Shown here piece after piece: positions 11,823 to 25,021 of a DNA stretch of 64,000 bases. The position numbers and the translations under genes are program-made. The DNA comes from Microcebus murinus (Eukaryota; Chordata; Mammalia; Primates; Cheirogaleidae): contig NC_134115.1 in NCBI RefSeq assembly GCF_040939455.1, positions 22,514,727 through 22,578,726 of the forward strand. Reading direction: 5' to 3'. Numbering within the stretch: position 1 is the first letter of the stretch; every line of letters begins with the position of its first letter. The notes beneath the pieces were generated by a model. That model did no database searches, was not told where the DNA came from, and saw only the letters and a list, made by a program, of their open reading frames with translations.

Positions 11823-11946
11823 AAAGAGCATGTTATGGTCAGGGCCGCCTTGAGACCTGAGGCAAGTGTTTTGCCTCCTGTGAGTCTGGATCACTCACAA
11901 GGAACACTTTGCTTTAGTTTAGCTCTTATTTATGCATTTATTTCTT

Positions 11947-11960
11947 AGCTTCATAAAATT
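11947..11960. repeat. Target-site duplication, U4 retrocopy (left)
   Basis: agcttcataaaatt, identical to 12141-12154. It abuts the A-rich tail of the minus-strand insertion. Confidence 0.92.
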
Positions 11961-11995
11961 TTTTTTTTATTTATTTATTTATTTATTTTTTTAGT

Positions 11996-12140
11996 TCAGT
12001 CTCCGTAGAGACTGTCAAAAATTGCCAATGCCGACTATATTTCAAGTCGTCATGGCGGGGTATTGGGAAAAGTTTTCAATTAGCAATAATCGCGCCTCGG
12101 ATAAACCTCATTGGCTACGATACTGCCACTGCGCAAAGCT
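11996..12140 (-). pseudogene. U4 snRNA retropseudogene (full length)
   Basis: The minus strand starts AGCTTTGCGCAGTGGCAGTA, the canonical U4 5' end, and runs exactly 145 nt, the usual U4 length, to CTACGGAGACTGA. The 5' stem-loop region and the Sm-type site (AATTTTTG) are intact. From memory it differs from the human functional gene at about three positions. Its 3' end leads into an A-rich tail (AAATAAATAAAT, the T-rich run at 11961-11993 on the plus strand). The unit is flanked by identical 14-bp target duplications, agcttcataaaatt, at 11947-11960 and 12141-12154. The tail and duplications show L1-mediated retroposition. It probably lacks the snRNA promoter elements and so is likely not transcribed from its own promoter. 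Confidence 0.93.
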
Positions 12141-12154
12141 AGCTTCATAAAATT
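12141..12154. repeat. Target-site duplication, U4 retrocopy (right)
   Basis: agcttcataaaatt, directly adjacent to the U4 5' end. Confidence 0.92.
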
Positions 12155-12419
12155 AAAGTGTTCAATGCAAAAAGTTGAACATTAAAAAAAAGGAAATGTG
12201 CCTCCAGGCCATTAAGTTTAATAAGCTTCACACATCAAAAGGAATTAACCATAAGTAGGAGTGATGACTGGTAGAAGACATGATCCCTCTCTCAGTTTCC
12301 CTCCCGCCTGGGCTTAACACACAGAATCCAGGCGAGGTCTGGGGCGAGGGTCTGGGACTAGCTCAGAGAGGGCTGAACTTCATCCCGTTAGCATCTACAT
12401 TCACCATCCAACCGATGCC

Positions 12420-12610
12420 TGACATTTTTAAGTGCTAAGTAAATGCTAAGCACAGGCCTAAATGCTTTGTAAGTTTTACTCCATTCAAACTTCACAACAA
12501 CCCTAAGGTCGGTACTAGTATTCTCGGTATACGGACAGGCAAACAGAGGCACACAGGTTGCTAACTTCCTCAAGGGCAAAAAGAGGACAGACTGATGTTA
12601 AAACTCACTC
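12420..12610 (-). repeat. MIR
   Basis: 'acttcacaacaaccctaagg' and 'aaacagaggcacacaggttg' follow the reversed MIR order. Confidence 0.75.
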
Positions 12611-13087
12611 TGAATCCAAGTCTTGTGTTCTTAAACAATTGTACAGTACCGTTTCCTGTTCATTTCTAGTTTAGTAGCCTGACATTTAAAAATTAACTTA
12701 TTCTGTGATACATTTGTTTTCTCTGCCATCTGTATTGGGCCAGTACAGTTCGATCATATATGGTTTGCCCTCTGCCAGCTTTTCTTTGTACTCATTTGTT
12801 AATGACCCTGCTTCTTACGGTCAGGGTGTTACTCAGGCTCAGAATTCTAAGTGGCATGCATTAAGTAGTGGCAGGAAGTAAATGACTGTCGGAAATTGAT
12901 GACCTATCTAATCGCCTCTGGGTAGCGATGAAAAAGAGAACCCATTTTCCTTACGGCATCTCTCAAGTGTACAAATGGAGCCTTAATACAAGGACACTGC
13001 AGGTCATCCCACCTATCAATCACCTTAAAACCTGGTTGATTTTACATAAGATCATTTTGGATCTAAAAATTAACCCTCGTAAGTGCT

Positions 13088-13130
13088 TTGGAGAGCGCTG
13101 TCTCAAAACTGATTATTTCCCTTTTTGCCA
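13088..13130. repeat. 43-bp near-repeat, copy 1
   Basis: It matches 14650-14692 at 38 of 43 positions without gaps, including the core gctgtctcaaaactga. Confidence 0.75.
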
Positions 13131-13974
13131 TTTCTAAAGTACATTATAAGTCCGCTAGTGATATCCTTGCTGGGCAATTCGTCTTTTTATATTTCACTTA
13201 TTATGTAATTTTATTTCCTTTGAACCTCTGCCATGATTCACATCAAATACTCTCATATTTGGGCCACCATTTTTTTCTCCTCTACCATTTTTTCTATTTG
13301 TTAATTTCCATAGAAGATTCTGTAACTGATAATGAAACATGCTGCTAAGAAATAGTTGTGTAAATACAGAATCAAAAAAATCCATCTTACTGGCTAACAC
13401 AAATGCAATCTGTATATATTGGTTTGCAAAAACCAAAAACAGTAACATCCCCCCAAACATTCTTAATAATAAACAAATGGGAAGAAACAATAAGCAAATT
13501 TAAACTCAGTGTGGAGCCAGGAACTTCTATATTTGGGGATGATTCTACCATTTAAATGGCTAGAAAACCCCTACATCTTCAACTGAATATCTACTGGCCT
13601 TCTAAAGAAATTCCTTATTAATCAGAGAGAGAAAAACGTATCACAGGACTGTATGCCACACAAACAATGATAGAAACCCAAGCATGTGTACACATACATA
13701 CACAAACACACCTGTAAACAAGAAACTGAAAGTCCCTTACCAAAAGTATGGCTAATGCTGAAATGAAAGGTTGGTTGAAGAAAAGAAACACAAATATGAT
13801 ATGTTTTTAAAGCCAGTAGTAGCAGTAGGGTATGTCTCTTCTGGTATCTCTAAAATGATTGGCAGTAACTGAGGTTAAAAGCAGAAGCCAATGTTATGAA
13901 ATAGATAACTTTGGATTATCGGAGCTGCTGCAGAGAGCTTTTAACCCAGAAAATCATAGTAAGCTCTGTACAGA

Positions 13975-14060
13975 CTCTGAATTCCTTGAGGGCAAAGGGA
14001 TTTATACTCATAGCCCCAACCCTCGTATGCAATGCCTGGGTGACAAGTAGCATGCCCCAA
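13975..14060 (+). repeat. L2 3'-end fragment (probable)
   Basis: 'aattccttgagggcaaaggg' and 'aatgcctgggtgacaagtag' resemble the L2 3' terminal region. Confidence 0.45.
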
Positions 14061-14649
14061 AGGACTGGCCTGCTCTTGTTGCAAGGGAGTAGAATTGCTG
14101 GTGTCTGGAGGTAACAAAGAGTAGAGTCACTTTTAGTTAGTTTTGTAACTGTTTAAAATTCTTAACAGATAATCTACCCTTTAGATCTGCAAGTTGTGCC
14201 CCTTGGTACCCAAATGCCACGCTTCGGCAGTGTTTATTTCTCTGGGGTCTCTTGAAATATAAGATCCCTTCAGTGAGACCCACTGATGGGTCAACTGGGA
14301 GCTGGCCTGTGGTCAGGGCAGCACAAAAGCATCATCATGCTGCCATTGCCCTTATGTGCCACGATCCCACGTGTCTTCATGGCAGGGACAATAAGCATGC
14401 CCTGAAAAGAGGAGGCAAGCAGAGAGGAAGGTCTTAGGCTCTAAGTAGATTATGAAGAAGTGAAAGTATCTACAAACCACGGTCTATAATCTGAATGGCT
14501 TGTCTATGGATCCTGCCTTGTTGGCAAACATTTGCTTTCTGCATAAGACAGAGGCAACCATTATACTCAAGCTGTATGCTGAAGGTGAGCTGGTCACAGA
14601 CATTCTTTGACAAGACGTTAACTCTGATTCATTGTGGATGGGCCACCAT

Positions 14650-14692
14650 TTGGAGAGTGCTGTCTCAAAACTGACCACTTCCCTTTGTGCCA
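14650..14692. repeat. 43-bp near-repeat, copy 2
   Basis: Partner of 13088-13130, in direct orientation and 1562 bp away. The flanks do not align. Confidence 0.75.
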
Positions 14693-15909
14693 GGGAGTTT
14701 TGACGTCCCTGACTGTGGGACTATTGTGAGAACACATATGAACTGCATCACAGAGTTGGGGAAAAGAGATAACCAGAATGTACAATCAAAAATGGATCTC
14801 TCAGAATGAGTAACTTTCCTAGATTGGCAGGCAAAAGCCTGTTATACCCCTGTGTTCTACTCTGTGTCTCCTTTGCCCTGTGCAACCGGCTGTATCTGAA
14901 TTATACACACACTTTTACAACTACAGAAATGTCTATGTTAATTTACTCTGTAATCAGTAAAGGGTTAGAATTGAATGTCAGTCCTAAAAGTCCCCATCAG
15001 TCTGGTTCACTGCAGATGCCGTGAACAGAGCACTGAGAAGGAGGACTTTATCTGATGACTAAAGAGGTGTCCATGGGTAGGTGAGAAGCAAGACAGTTAT
15101 CAAACAGATCAGTTATTGCTGGGCCAAGCACTCTGCAGGGCTCTGTCATGGGCAACACGGGCAACACAATATCTCACCTCTTGTTGACTTTGTATTTTCC
15201 CTTATTTTAAATTCCAAACAAGCTTCCTATGTTAGCATGAAAAGGGAAATAGGCTGTGTGCAGCATCAGAGTCTGAGACTACCTGAAAAGATCTTTGTTA
15301 ACATTGCAATTTCCATGTTTTACATATTAAGAAGGTTTTCTTTTTTCTTGGCTCTTGGGCTCATGCAGGGCAGAATACCATCATTCAGATTAGCTGGCAC
15401 AGGCCAAACTCAATGTCTTGCCTGAACTGTAAATTAAATTTAGGGAAAACTAAAAGAAAAAGACAACTAAGGAAACCTGTTTCCTCTTGTGAAGAAATTA
15501 TGACCATGCAATTTAACACATTACAGGACAAGGCTGGCTTATTTACAGACAAAGAAAGTACAGGAAGCTGGTTAGAGATGTGGATCATGTATTCTGAAAC
15601 ATCAATCAAGAGCTGTCACGTTTTATTCTATGCTTATGTCTAAATATTTATTCTTTATTTCTTATCTTTAAATTATTACCTCTCGCATGGTAATCTTAAG
15701 AACTGGAAGTATGCAGACATTTCAAAGCACACATGAAATGAATCACATGAAAAAAGATAATACTGACACAAGACTGGGAAACACTCTTTGGCCACAATAC
15801 ACCCCATCATTTTCTTCTACATAGTTGACCAATTTAAAGAGAGGGATACAAGCTAAAGGATGACCCAAAAATAAAAAAAAATAAAAAAATAAAGAGAGGG
15901 AGTTCTTAC

Positions 15910-16046
15910 CTGGAGTCTTAAAGTTCCTCAGTTGAGAGGGAGTGTCATAAACTTCAAGGATCCAGTCACCAGCGGCTCGTTCTCCCCAGCAATGAATGGT
16001 CATAAACTCCCAGTTTTTAAATCCTTCCATGGAATGGTCGAATAGC
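15910..16046 (-). CDS. PCSK5: PCSK5 exon: P domain, middle
   Basis: This 137-base exon has an acceptor ending TTTCAG and the donor gtaaga. G completes the Arg begun in the previous exon; 45 codons follow and one base remains. The peptide runs LFDHSMEGFKNWEFMTIHCW, then GERAAGDWILEVYDTPSQLR and NFKTP. The NW-FMT-HCWGE-x-x-G-W-LEV-D pattern is the core P-domain signature shared by furin, PC5 and PACE4. The residues around it (EVYDTPSQLRNFKTPG) agree with PC5. No stop or frameshift is present. The following intron carries a U4 snRNA retrocopy and an Alu. Confidence 0.97.
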
Positions 16047-16339
16047 CTGAAAGAGAACCATATAACATTGCTTTGTTTGTTATTTAAAATCCAGTGAGGG
16101 TGAAGTCAAGACTCTGGTCCTCATCTTCCATCAGCATGTTTAGCTAGACACTGGAGATCGCCTTTATCCTGAATGTCGCTAGTTAGCAGATCCATACATA
16201 TATCATTGTTCTGCCACAGGGAAACAGGACTGGGGCTGGCCGTGTAACAGCAAATCTGGAAGGGATGACCCACTGGGGATCAGGGAAATGAGGCTCAGAC
16301 TCTATCCACATGACTGACAGCGGAGTATTGAAGATGTGG

Positions 16340-16610
16340 AGCAACTAGAACTCTCTTACAGTGATGGGAATGTAAAATGGTACAGGGGCTCTGGGAAATA
16401 GTTCGACGGTTTTGACAAAGTTAAACACACACAATGAAACTCAACAATCCCTCTCCTATGTATTTACTCAAGAGAAATGAAGACATGTGTTTGCACAAAG
16501 AACTTCACAGGAATGTTCATAATCACCAAAAACTATATACAGCTCAAAAATCTCTCAACTGCTAAAGCGGTAAACAAATTATGGTCCTCTGTATCTGTCG
16601 ATTTTGCATC
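16340..16610 (+). mobile_element. Old L1 fragment (ORF2 3' part)
   Basis: 'gtgatgggaatgtaaaatgg', 'gtatttactcaagagaaatg' and 'ttcataatcaccaaaaacta' match decayed L1 ORF2 near its 3' end. Confidence 0.65.
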
Positions 16611-17324
16611 CATGGATTCAACCAACCACGGAGTGAAAATATTAGGAAAAAAATTATGTCTGTACTGAATAGGTACAAGCTTTTTTCCTTGTCATTCTTC
16701 CCTAAACAATATATTAATATTATAACAACTATTCATATAGCATTTATATTGCATTAGGTTCCAGCCTAGATCTTGCTCTTCTACCCTTCCAAGGATTTCC
16801 TAAGCTCCTAATTCTCTATCTGAAATCTCTCCACTTAAAAAATCTAGAATTATTCTGTTTCCTGTGATGGAATCCTGAAGGATACAAAAAAGGAAGAAAA
16901 ATAAACGGAATCTTTATCCAAAATAAAGAGATGCTAATAGATAATGTATAATTAGCATATTAGAGAAGTAGGCATATAACATAGATTTGACTACTCCACA
17001 AAAATCCAAAAGATATTGGAGACATTTTCTATAAAGATGGAACCTACATGGTGGAGCGTGCAAGACAGGGCAATAGAATTTTTTTAGTACTTTTCTTTCG
17101 AAAATTATGAGTATCTATTATTTTATTGAAATATAATAAAATAAGAATAAGCAATTGAGAGTGAGAGAGGCTCGCAGAGAAGGAAAGCATCTCTGGCATT
17201 GTCTTAGGAGCAACCATGTCCAGTTACTGGCATATTTCTTTCCTCCAGTAGAGACAAATGCAGAGGTCACAGTCACTGGAGGCCGATGCCTGTTCAGAAC
17301 ATGCAATCAACGCTCCTTGTTTTT

Positions 17325-17619
<295 letters not shown>

Positions 17620-20600
17620 AACGCTCCTTGTTTTAACTTCATGTTCACCAAGTACGTTGGTCATTATAATTTGACCTTCTTTGTAGATCTTCCCATTGAG
17701 AGAAAAATGTGTCTTTCTAAAAGCAAAAATAACCCACTTAATCTCCTTATAACTTTATATATCAGAATCCTGATTTTTGAAAATCAGTCTATCGATGTGT
17801 TTGAGGCTCCTTCTAAAATGCCAGCTGGATTCTAAAGCTGAAGGGTTCAGAGGCACAGTTTTGGACTGCATTAGGTAAATGGCTGACACTCGCCATTATT
17901 CCACAGAGAAAAGCAATAAACAGGAAAATCACCTGCTACCTGTTCCCGAGCCCTTGAAAGAAAGGAAATATGAAATTATTAAGCAGTATTGTCAAGGTGT
18001 CCCATTGTCAAAAAATTCAGGAAAAGTCGAATTAAACAAAATTGAATAAATCCTTTTACTTGAAGACATCTCAGCTCTTTGGAATATGCAAATGTGTTAT
18101 GTTAATCTCCATAATGGTGTTAAATGGGAGGCAGTGATTTTCAAACCTTGTTGGACATGAAGCCTGTTCTCTCTCTCACTCTTTTAGAACATCTGTGTAT
18201 TATCTACAAAGGTTACCTCTTTGAACAGAGGAGTGTGGCACTTCGATGAGGACCACGTTGGATCTGGTGACTTCCTCCCACAATGGCAGGGATGAAAATG
18301 GTGGCTCTTCACACGCATGTTTTCCACTGTATTGACCCTCAACAGAGCAGGGGTGGTACACTTTATGGAGATCCTACAATACACTGCACAACCAAAAACT
18401 GGGGTTGTTTCCCAAGTTTATGGCTTAAAACTGGACTTGGCCAAGAAGAAACTGCTGTGTCATTATAAAAGTGACTTGTATCCATCAAGTCCTTCACTTA
18501 AAAGCCAGAACGTGTGCATGTTGGGCAAAAAGGCAGCAAAGAGACAGGGGAAGAGGAGCTTTTTCAAATTGCCCCTCCTGACAGACACATAATTGTTAAA
18601 GGGAACACGTCGCTACAGAAATGAATGGAGGCGAAAACCAGTTCAGAACCACTTTCTTCCTTAAGTTCCGCAGCTCTAACTGAAGCTCTCATTCACTGAG
18701 GCCACCGTGCCATTTAGGGCACCGAAGCAGTAACTTGTCACCTAATACCTCTCCAAGAGTTGCGAACTTAAAAGCATTTCCCAAACAGTTTGGACAGAAC
18801 ATTTGGCTCGTTGCCTCACATCCAAAAACTACAAAGGGGACTTGAGGCTGCCATCACATGAGGGGCAGTCTTGTTTCCACAACCTCAGCCAAGTCTGAAT
18901 TACTCGCGGGTCAAGGATCTGAGGGCTGGATTAGCAGACCCTTCCCTTCTACCCTTTCCTGTCCACCTTCGAAAAGCATTCCGTTGCTACCAATCACTTT
19001 TCAAATCACATTTGGAACAAAAATGAAATACAAACTGGGTACCAAGAAGAAATATCTGGAAATCAGAATTCAGATAAGTGTTTCAAAGCCTGAATATAAA
19101 TGGGCTTTGTCTATGTAGCTCAGCAGTTTCCCAGCCCCGGTCTCTTCACTGTACTCAGAGTTGGAATGTTCATTAATTTCATGTGAACGTAAAAGTTGAG
19201 GAGAGGAATGAAAATGTAGCCAAATACCATCATTATCTTTTGCTGAAAGAGTCGATGGGAAAAGAAACAGACACGGATGGCTGTTGTATCAACTAACCGG
19301 GCAATGCACAATTCTAGTCTCACCTTGTCTTTTATAAGCACGGATAGTTAAAAGAGGGATGTATCATTCTATACTTTAATTCTGATTCAAAACTTCAACT
19401 GCTTTCTATTTTCAGCATTGTAACATTTTTAAAAAACTACATCATCTGCATATAACAAAAGGCAATTTAACTTGTAGATTAGCTTTGCGTTGCAAAAAAC
19501 ATACTTGCTCAAGACAATCAAGTGTCAAACCATGGACACCTGCGAAGGACATTCTAACTGTGGGATCTCCTCTGATCAGCTAAAATGTTTAATGCCCAGT
19601 GTGAATGTCTATGCTGTGCTGGACGGTGAACAAATCAGATACATGCCAACATGATTAGTGTTGGTAAAATGTGAATAAAACAGCCAGTGTGCAGAAAGCC
19701 GGAGTAGATTAACTCCATGCCTGTATCCACTTCTGTTGCAGTGAAATTCTGTTCCGTCAAAGTTGACTTCATAATCATGTGCTCGATGAAATGATATAGG
19801 CATACAGTGGCACAAATTATGCACCCACTTATTAAAAGGGTGCCTCACAGCCCTATCCCTGTGAGCGGTTTTCAAACGAATTACTTCTGATGAATCCTGG
19901 TAGAAAAGACTGCCCATCAACTGCAGTACATCCTTTTGAGGGATTAACTCAGGAAATAACTCATATAATTGCTATAAGCTTCCCCCCACCCCTTCCACTT
20001 AAAAAGTCTACCCAATATATCAAGGCTACAAGATTCTTCTATAATGTTGTGGCAACTAAATAATAAGATATTTTATTAAATAAGTACTGGCAGCTGTGTG
20101 TTATTATATAATTATTTCTAAAATTGCAAATGGATGTTAATTTCAGAAGCATCCACCAGTACTCAAATAGTATTATTATGTTTATGTACACAGAATTAGA
20201 CACTAGATCAATTCTTAAAAGTTTTCTTTTTCCCCCTCTTATTTATTTATTTACTTAAGTGCGTCATCACAATTTAAAGTAGATCTAATAAAATGCCTGA
20301 AGAATGCATTTAGCTCAATTGTCATGGAGTTTTTGGTTTTCTTTAGATGTTTAGTTTTTATAAGTTTTAAACAATTTGCTTCTGATATAGGGTATTTAAA
20401 AATGTACTATTAGGTTTTTCTTTTTTTCCTAATCTAAATTGCTTCCTTAAAGTTGGAGAGTGAGAAAGGTACTGGTTCTAGAGGCTTGTAATATCTAAAA
20501 TAAGTTTTTTTTAAAACTTTTAACATGCATACTGTTATCATCTCACTCACCAACCCCCCAAATGCATTCCTTCTTGTGGGTATATGACACAAGTACTTAA

Positions 20601-20759
20601 TCTTCTTGAAGATTTATTCCATGTTATAGTAGATGGCTTTTATTGAAGTATCTGTTTTATATTATAAACTCCTTTGTAAATTACTTACACAGCGTTTGAT
20701 GGCATGAAAATAACAAGAATGTGTATGAAAAAGTTGGATGATCTTTTGAATTCATGCTA

Positions 20760-20900
20760 TTTAAAGTGTGGTTTGTGAACAGGTAGCTTCAGCACCACTG
20801 GGAACTTATTAGAAATGCAAATCCTTGGCCCTCACCTCAGACCTACAGAATCAGAATCTTTAGGAGAGGGGCCCAGAGTCATTTACCAGGTGCTTTGAGA
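20760..20900 (-). mobile_element. MER5-type hAT DNA transposon relic
   Basis: 'aacttattagaaatgcaaat', 'cctacagaatcagaatcttt' and 'aggagaggggcccag' read as the reverse of the MER5 family also found at 25440 and 36988. Confidence 0.7.
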
Positions 20901-20924
20901 AAAACTTTGTAAATAAGAGCTACC

Positions 20925-21115
20925 ATTTATTAACTGCTCTATGCTAGGAGATGCTGTCAGTACTCGCTGTATGTTATATTAACTTAATATGGGTACTGAA
21001 CAACCTTGTGAGGTAAACACTATTACATCTATTTTATAGATGAGGACATTCACTTTTCCAAATTCAAACACAGAAATTGGTCAAGTCAAGACAAACCCAG
21101 CTCTAACTCCAAAGT
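20925..21115 (-). repeat. MIR
   Basis: 'caaccttgtgaggtaaacac' and 'ctattttatagatgaggaca' follow the reversed MIR core. Confidence 0.65.
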
Positions 21116-21839
21116 CTGGAACCTTCTTTTGAATGAAGAGGGTTCTTGTGATGCCTTCCTGGAATGTAAAACTTTCACTGCCAAAATATAATTTTAACTG
21201 CGAGCCACAGACGCATTTATATACCATGACACTTTATACGTATCAATAGTTGTCACTGGACATTTGGGTAGGGCAGTGACAAAAAAGATTAAAGTATAAA
21301 CATTACATTTTAAACATAGTTAATTAGAGAACACTATAGGTTTTGCAGACCGGCAAGTGTACCTTCTTTCTAGTGAAGGCCATAATTAGAAGCAGAGGTA
21401 TTCATCTGTAATCAAATTTAGAAAGGGAGGCAAAGTTTCAGCTTTCAGTCAGGGAGCTCGTTCCAAAATTTGGAACAGTCTAAAACTCAATGAGATGGGG
21501 GTGGGGGGAGATTTAGGGGAAAAAAGAAGAAGAAGAAAAAAGAAGACAGCTTTTCATAATTCTACCAAATGCAGTTGAAGAAGAATCTGCTGGGATTAGC
21601 TTTTGTTTGAAAAGCACCGACACAGGTAGGATTTGAATGTGCCACAGTATATAGGCTTCCATCGAAAGCTGCTGTTATCTAAAAACATTTTCAAAGGGCC
21701 CAAGTGCACCCAGCTTCTCCCACACGCTCCACCTCCAGATTCTGCGTAGAAGCGAACCATTTGCTCTGAATATTCAGTTCAGCTTTTTGTTAGGCAGGGT
21801 ATCCAGGCCAAGGGGAGGGCAGGGGAAAGAACAAAGGGA

Positions 21840-22620
21840 AGTCCACTCCGGGCTGCCCTGCTGACCCATGGTGTCCACCCACTGAATTATCAGCGGGGCT
21901 GGCCAGGGGGGCGGGCATGCTGGACTGGCGTTGTTCTGAATGCCGCTGAGTGCCTTCCAGCGCTCGGCACCTGCACCTGCGACGCTTGGGTAAACTGTTC
22001 TTCCTCCAGCAGCTGTTCTCCGCGGGAGCCCGGGCACTTGCCCGACAGCCAGGACAGGGAGCCACTGGGGGGCTCCAGACGGCCCACGCGGACTTGGTGA
22101 ACGAGTTCTGCGCTTTGCAGAAGAGAGACTCTCAAGGAATCCCTGTGGTGGGGGAATAAACAATTCTGAAGAAACTCCTCACTGAAATGTCTAGGAAAAT
22201 AAGGAATTCCGGAAAGCCGACCGTGAAGGTCCCCAAAGTAGGATGCATGTGTTGTCAGCACTGGAAAGGAGATGATGCACAGATGTAAATAAGGCCGCTG
22301 TCCTCTGGGCTCTCCTCCCTGCATCACAGGAGGAGGTGACGCCACGTGACCCTCCGCTTCTAGGTGTGAGCTGGCCCTGCGCACCCTTCCTTCTCACCCG
22401 GCCAGCGTGGGGTCTGCTGAGAGCCACTGCGGCCACAGGGGCTGCTCGGAAGGCCTCAGGGAGCTTCCACGGCGGCCGCCAGCCTCCTCGTAAGCGTGCA
22501 GTATTGCAAATTCTAACTCCGGGAGAAAAGGGTCACACCACCCGGAGGAGTGGGACAGATGAAACGGGAGGACTCTGCCACAAGAAGCCTACATCTTCAT
22601 CCCTAACCACCTCCGCTAGG
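21840..22620. promoter_or_regulatory. Intronic CpG-rich patch (candidate regulatory region)
   Basis: By eye there are roughly 45 CpG sites in about 780 bp, inside an intron where CpG is otherwise rare. GC looks well above the surroundings. Several overlapping open frames here are a by-product of few stop codons in GC-rich DNA and share no recognisable domain. No Alu or other repeat explains the CpGs. It could be an alternative promoter, an enhancer or a decayed GC-rich insert. No function is shown by the sequence alone. Confidence 0.45.
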
Positions 22621-25021
22621 AAAACTTTGTTTTAAACTTTTCAGAATTCCTATTTATGTTTTTTTTTAACTGCTTTCTTTGCTTTACATGGTCCTCCTGA
22701 GAAATCTTGGCTTCTTTTTTTTTAAAAAAGATAAGAGTCCAGTAGGGGAACTATTTGTTGCTCTTATGAATAATCTCTGGCACACAAATTGCTTCTCAAA
22801 CCTGACCTAGTCACCTTTTCCTTGAGGAAACGTGCTGCCTTGCAGACCTACGGGCAGGACACCAGGAGCGAAGCAGGCCTCTGCTGCACCCCCTCCCCAC
22901 CCTCGTCTGTGCCCCCGGTCTCAGCTCTCCAGCCTGGGAATGTGCTTCCAGACAGGGCCAAGGGGGGAGGACGGGAGGACTCCTTGCCACTAGGTCAGAG
23001 ACAGAGGTTTCCTCTAATAAAATGAAGCTTCAGAATACGCCAGATGGAAAGAATGCCAATAGAAACCGTCTTTCTTAGCCGCCTTGATAGGAGGGACACT
23101 ACTAGCGTCAAGCACAACAAAGATGGGTGGCGGCAGGGAGGCCCTGGCAGGTGGCCACTCGTGGTTGTGGGACCAGGTGCAGCTGTTTCACATTTAAAGG
23201 GTCAGCTGCTCAGAGCAATACTTTCGGGGAGCTGTAGATAAATGATTTCATAACATTCTTTGCATCTCTCCATGCCTCTAGCCCTCTCCAATCTCCAATC
23301 TCTCTACTCCTTTTTTGGTGGCTCCTTATTTTCAGGACTAAGATGAACAATCTACCAAAAAGTGACACTTCAAGAAAACGCTTCCGACCAAGAAGATACA
23401 CTCTGGGAGCAAACCTTATTCCCAGGTGGTCTAGATGGGCGAGACCGAGGTGAACCTTGTTAGCTAGTTTTGGTCACCGCGCGTCTGAAATGCCTGTCTC
23501 TTTTTCTCTGACACAAGTCACGCAGCACTCTTGCGTTCAGCACTTTGCAAAGAGCAAAGCAGATGTCGGCTGTTGAAGAATGCCTGCGAGCCTGCAGCCA
23601 GCAACACTGCAATCCACCAAATGCCCGTGATGGAATCCATAGCTCCTCTGCTCACAAGTTTCCTCACTGACGTCATTTCAGGGGAAGCCAAAAATAAATA
23701 GCGAAATATGCAGGAAGAGCCCAGACAGGCTAAAGCGGCTGAGTTTTCCAAGCAAACAGCAACAGCGGAGGGATTGTTTTTCTACAAGGGAGGGAGTTCA
23801 GGGGATAAGATCCACACATAGGTGAAGCAAAACTTTGCACTTCAGAATATTTTGCCAGAGTGCTCTTTCCAGTTAAACCGAGATAAATATGGTAAAAAAA
23901 AAGAAAAGAAAAAAAAAACAGCAGGAAATAAAACCCTTCTCCCAGTTTCGGTAACAACAGCTGGGGAGACCTCCATTAATCATGTAATTGTGCGTCCGAA
24001 GGTTTTGCTTGCCGGCAAGCAACTCCGGGCAGGTAGCTGCAATTACCTGGCAGGAGCAGCTGAGACTTCTTTGTCTATAGCGGGAGGAGGGCATGGGGAA
24101 GGACCCAGGGACCTGATGCGGAGGAATCCTTACAGTCCTTGCACCTGCACCCACTGATTCTGGCAAAGGCACGCTTCATGTTTAAGATATTACGTAAACC
24201 CAGGTTCCTCTTGCAGTAATGGGAGATGTTAGGTTTGAAAAAAGGAACACGGCAAGTCTAAGCACAGAAATAAAATGCACTTGAAGATTTCAGGTTCCGT
24301 ATTCCTAGTCACTGTTGCCTATACACACTGTTACTCTTTCTTTTTCTCGCTGTCCTATGGTAGATGAAATTTGGGGATTTTTGAAAAGCAACTGGCAAGT
24401 TCAGTCTCACTTTTGGTTGTGCAGGTTTCCATCAGGCAGCCTCTCAATGCCCCCTGCCTGTCTGTAAGGAGGGGTTTATTCATTTATATTGTCTACGGCG
24501 GCGGCTCTCATAACTACGGAATTGGGTAGTTAGGATAGAGACATGGCCCACAAAGCTCAAAATATTTACTATCTGGCTCTTTACAGAAAAAAAACCTGCC
24601 AGTACTTGCTTTTAAAAAATTAGAATTTCCTTTAACTTTTGAAAGTAAGTACTTGGGCAAGAGAAACCAGTTAATCTGTAGCAAATGTCAGCAGATACAA
24701 TGAAGTGGGTAGCATGAGAGTTGGATCTCACAGGCCTTAGAAGTTTGTGCTCTACAATTCTTTTTCAGGATAGAGGATAAATGGCCTTCGATTTTTCTTT
24801 AGTCATCCTTTGACTAACTATTAAATGCCATACTTTTGCACGCCTACAGGTGCCAGGCAGCTTCTTATTCTCTACCGTGAGCAATGAGATTATGTCATCT
24901 AAGGTCCCAGGCAGGTGGTTCCCAGGGCAGGAGTAAGGAGCAGCTGCCCCTTTGTACCCCCTATGAAACAGCTGAATGTCAGTGTGACCCCTACCCTGGT
25001 GGGGAGAAGCCACCACTGTAC

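Larger units (their letters stand above)
10739..15909. other. PCSK5 intron (5171 bp)
   Basis: This intron contains an Alu (11252-11575), a DNA-transposon relic (11612-11822), the U4 retrocopy (11947-12154), a MIR (12420-12610), a probable L2 fragment (13975-14060) and two copies of a 43-bp near-repeat (13088, 14650). 10740-11250, 12620-13960 and 14700-15900 otherwise show nothing I can name. Confidence 0.75.

Noticed and set aside
11996..12140. A functional U4 snRNA gene
   Set aside because: The A-rich tail and exact 14-bp target duplications show that it is a retroposed copy.
21774..22436. Several overlapping open frames up to 164 residues, both strands
   Set aside because: They lie in the CpG-rich patch, where stop codons are rare. 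All frames look equally open, Pro/Arg/Ser-rich and domain-free.
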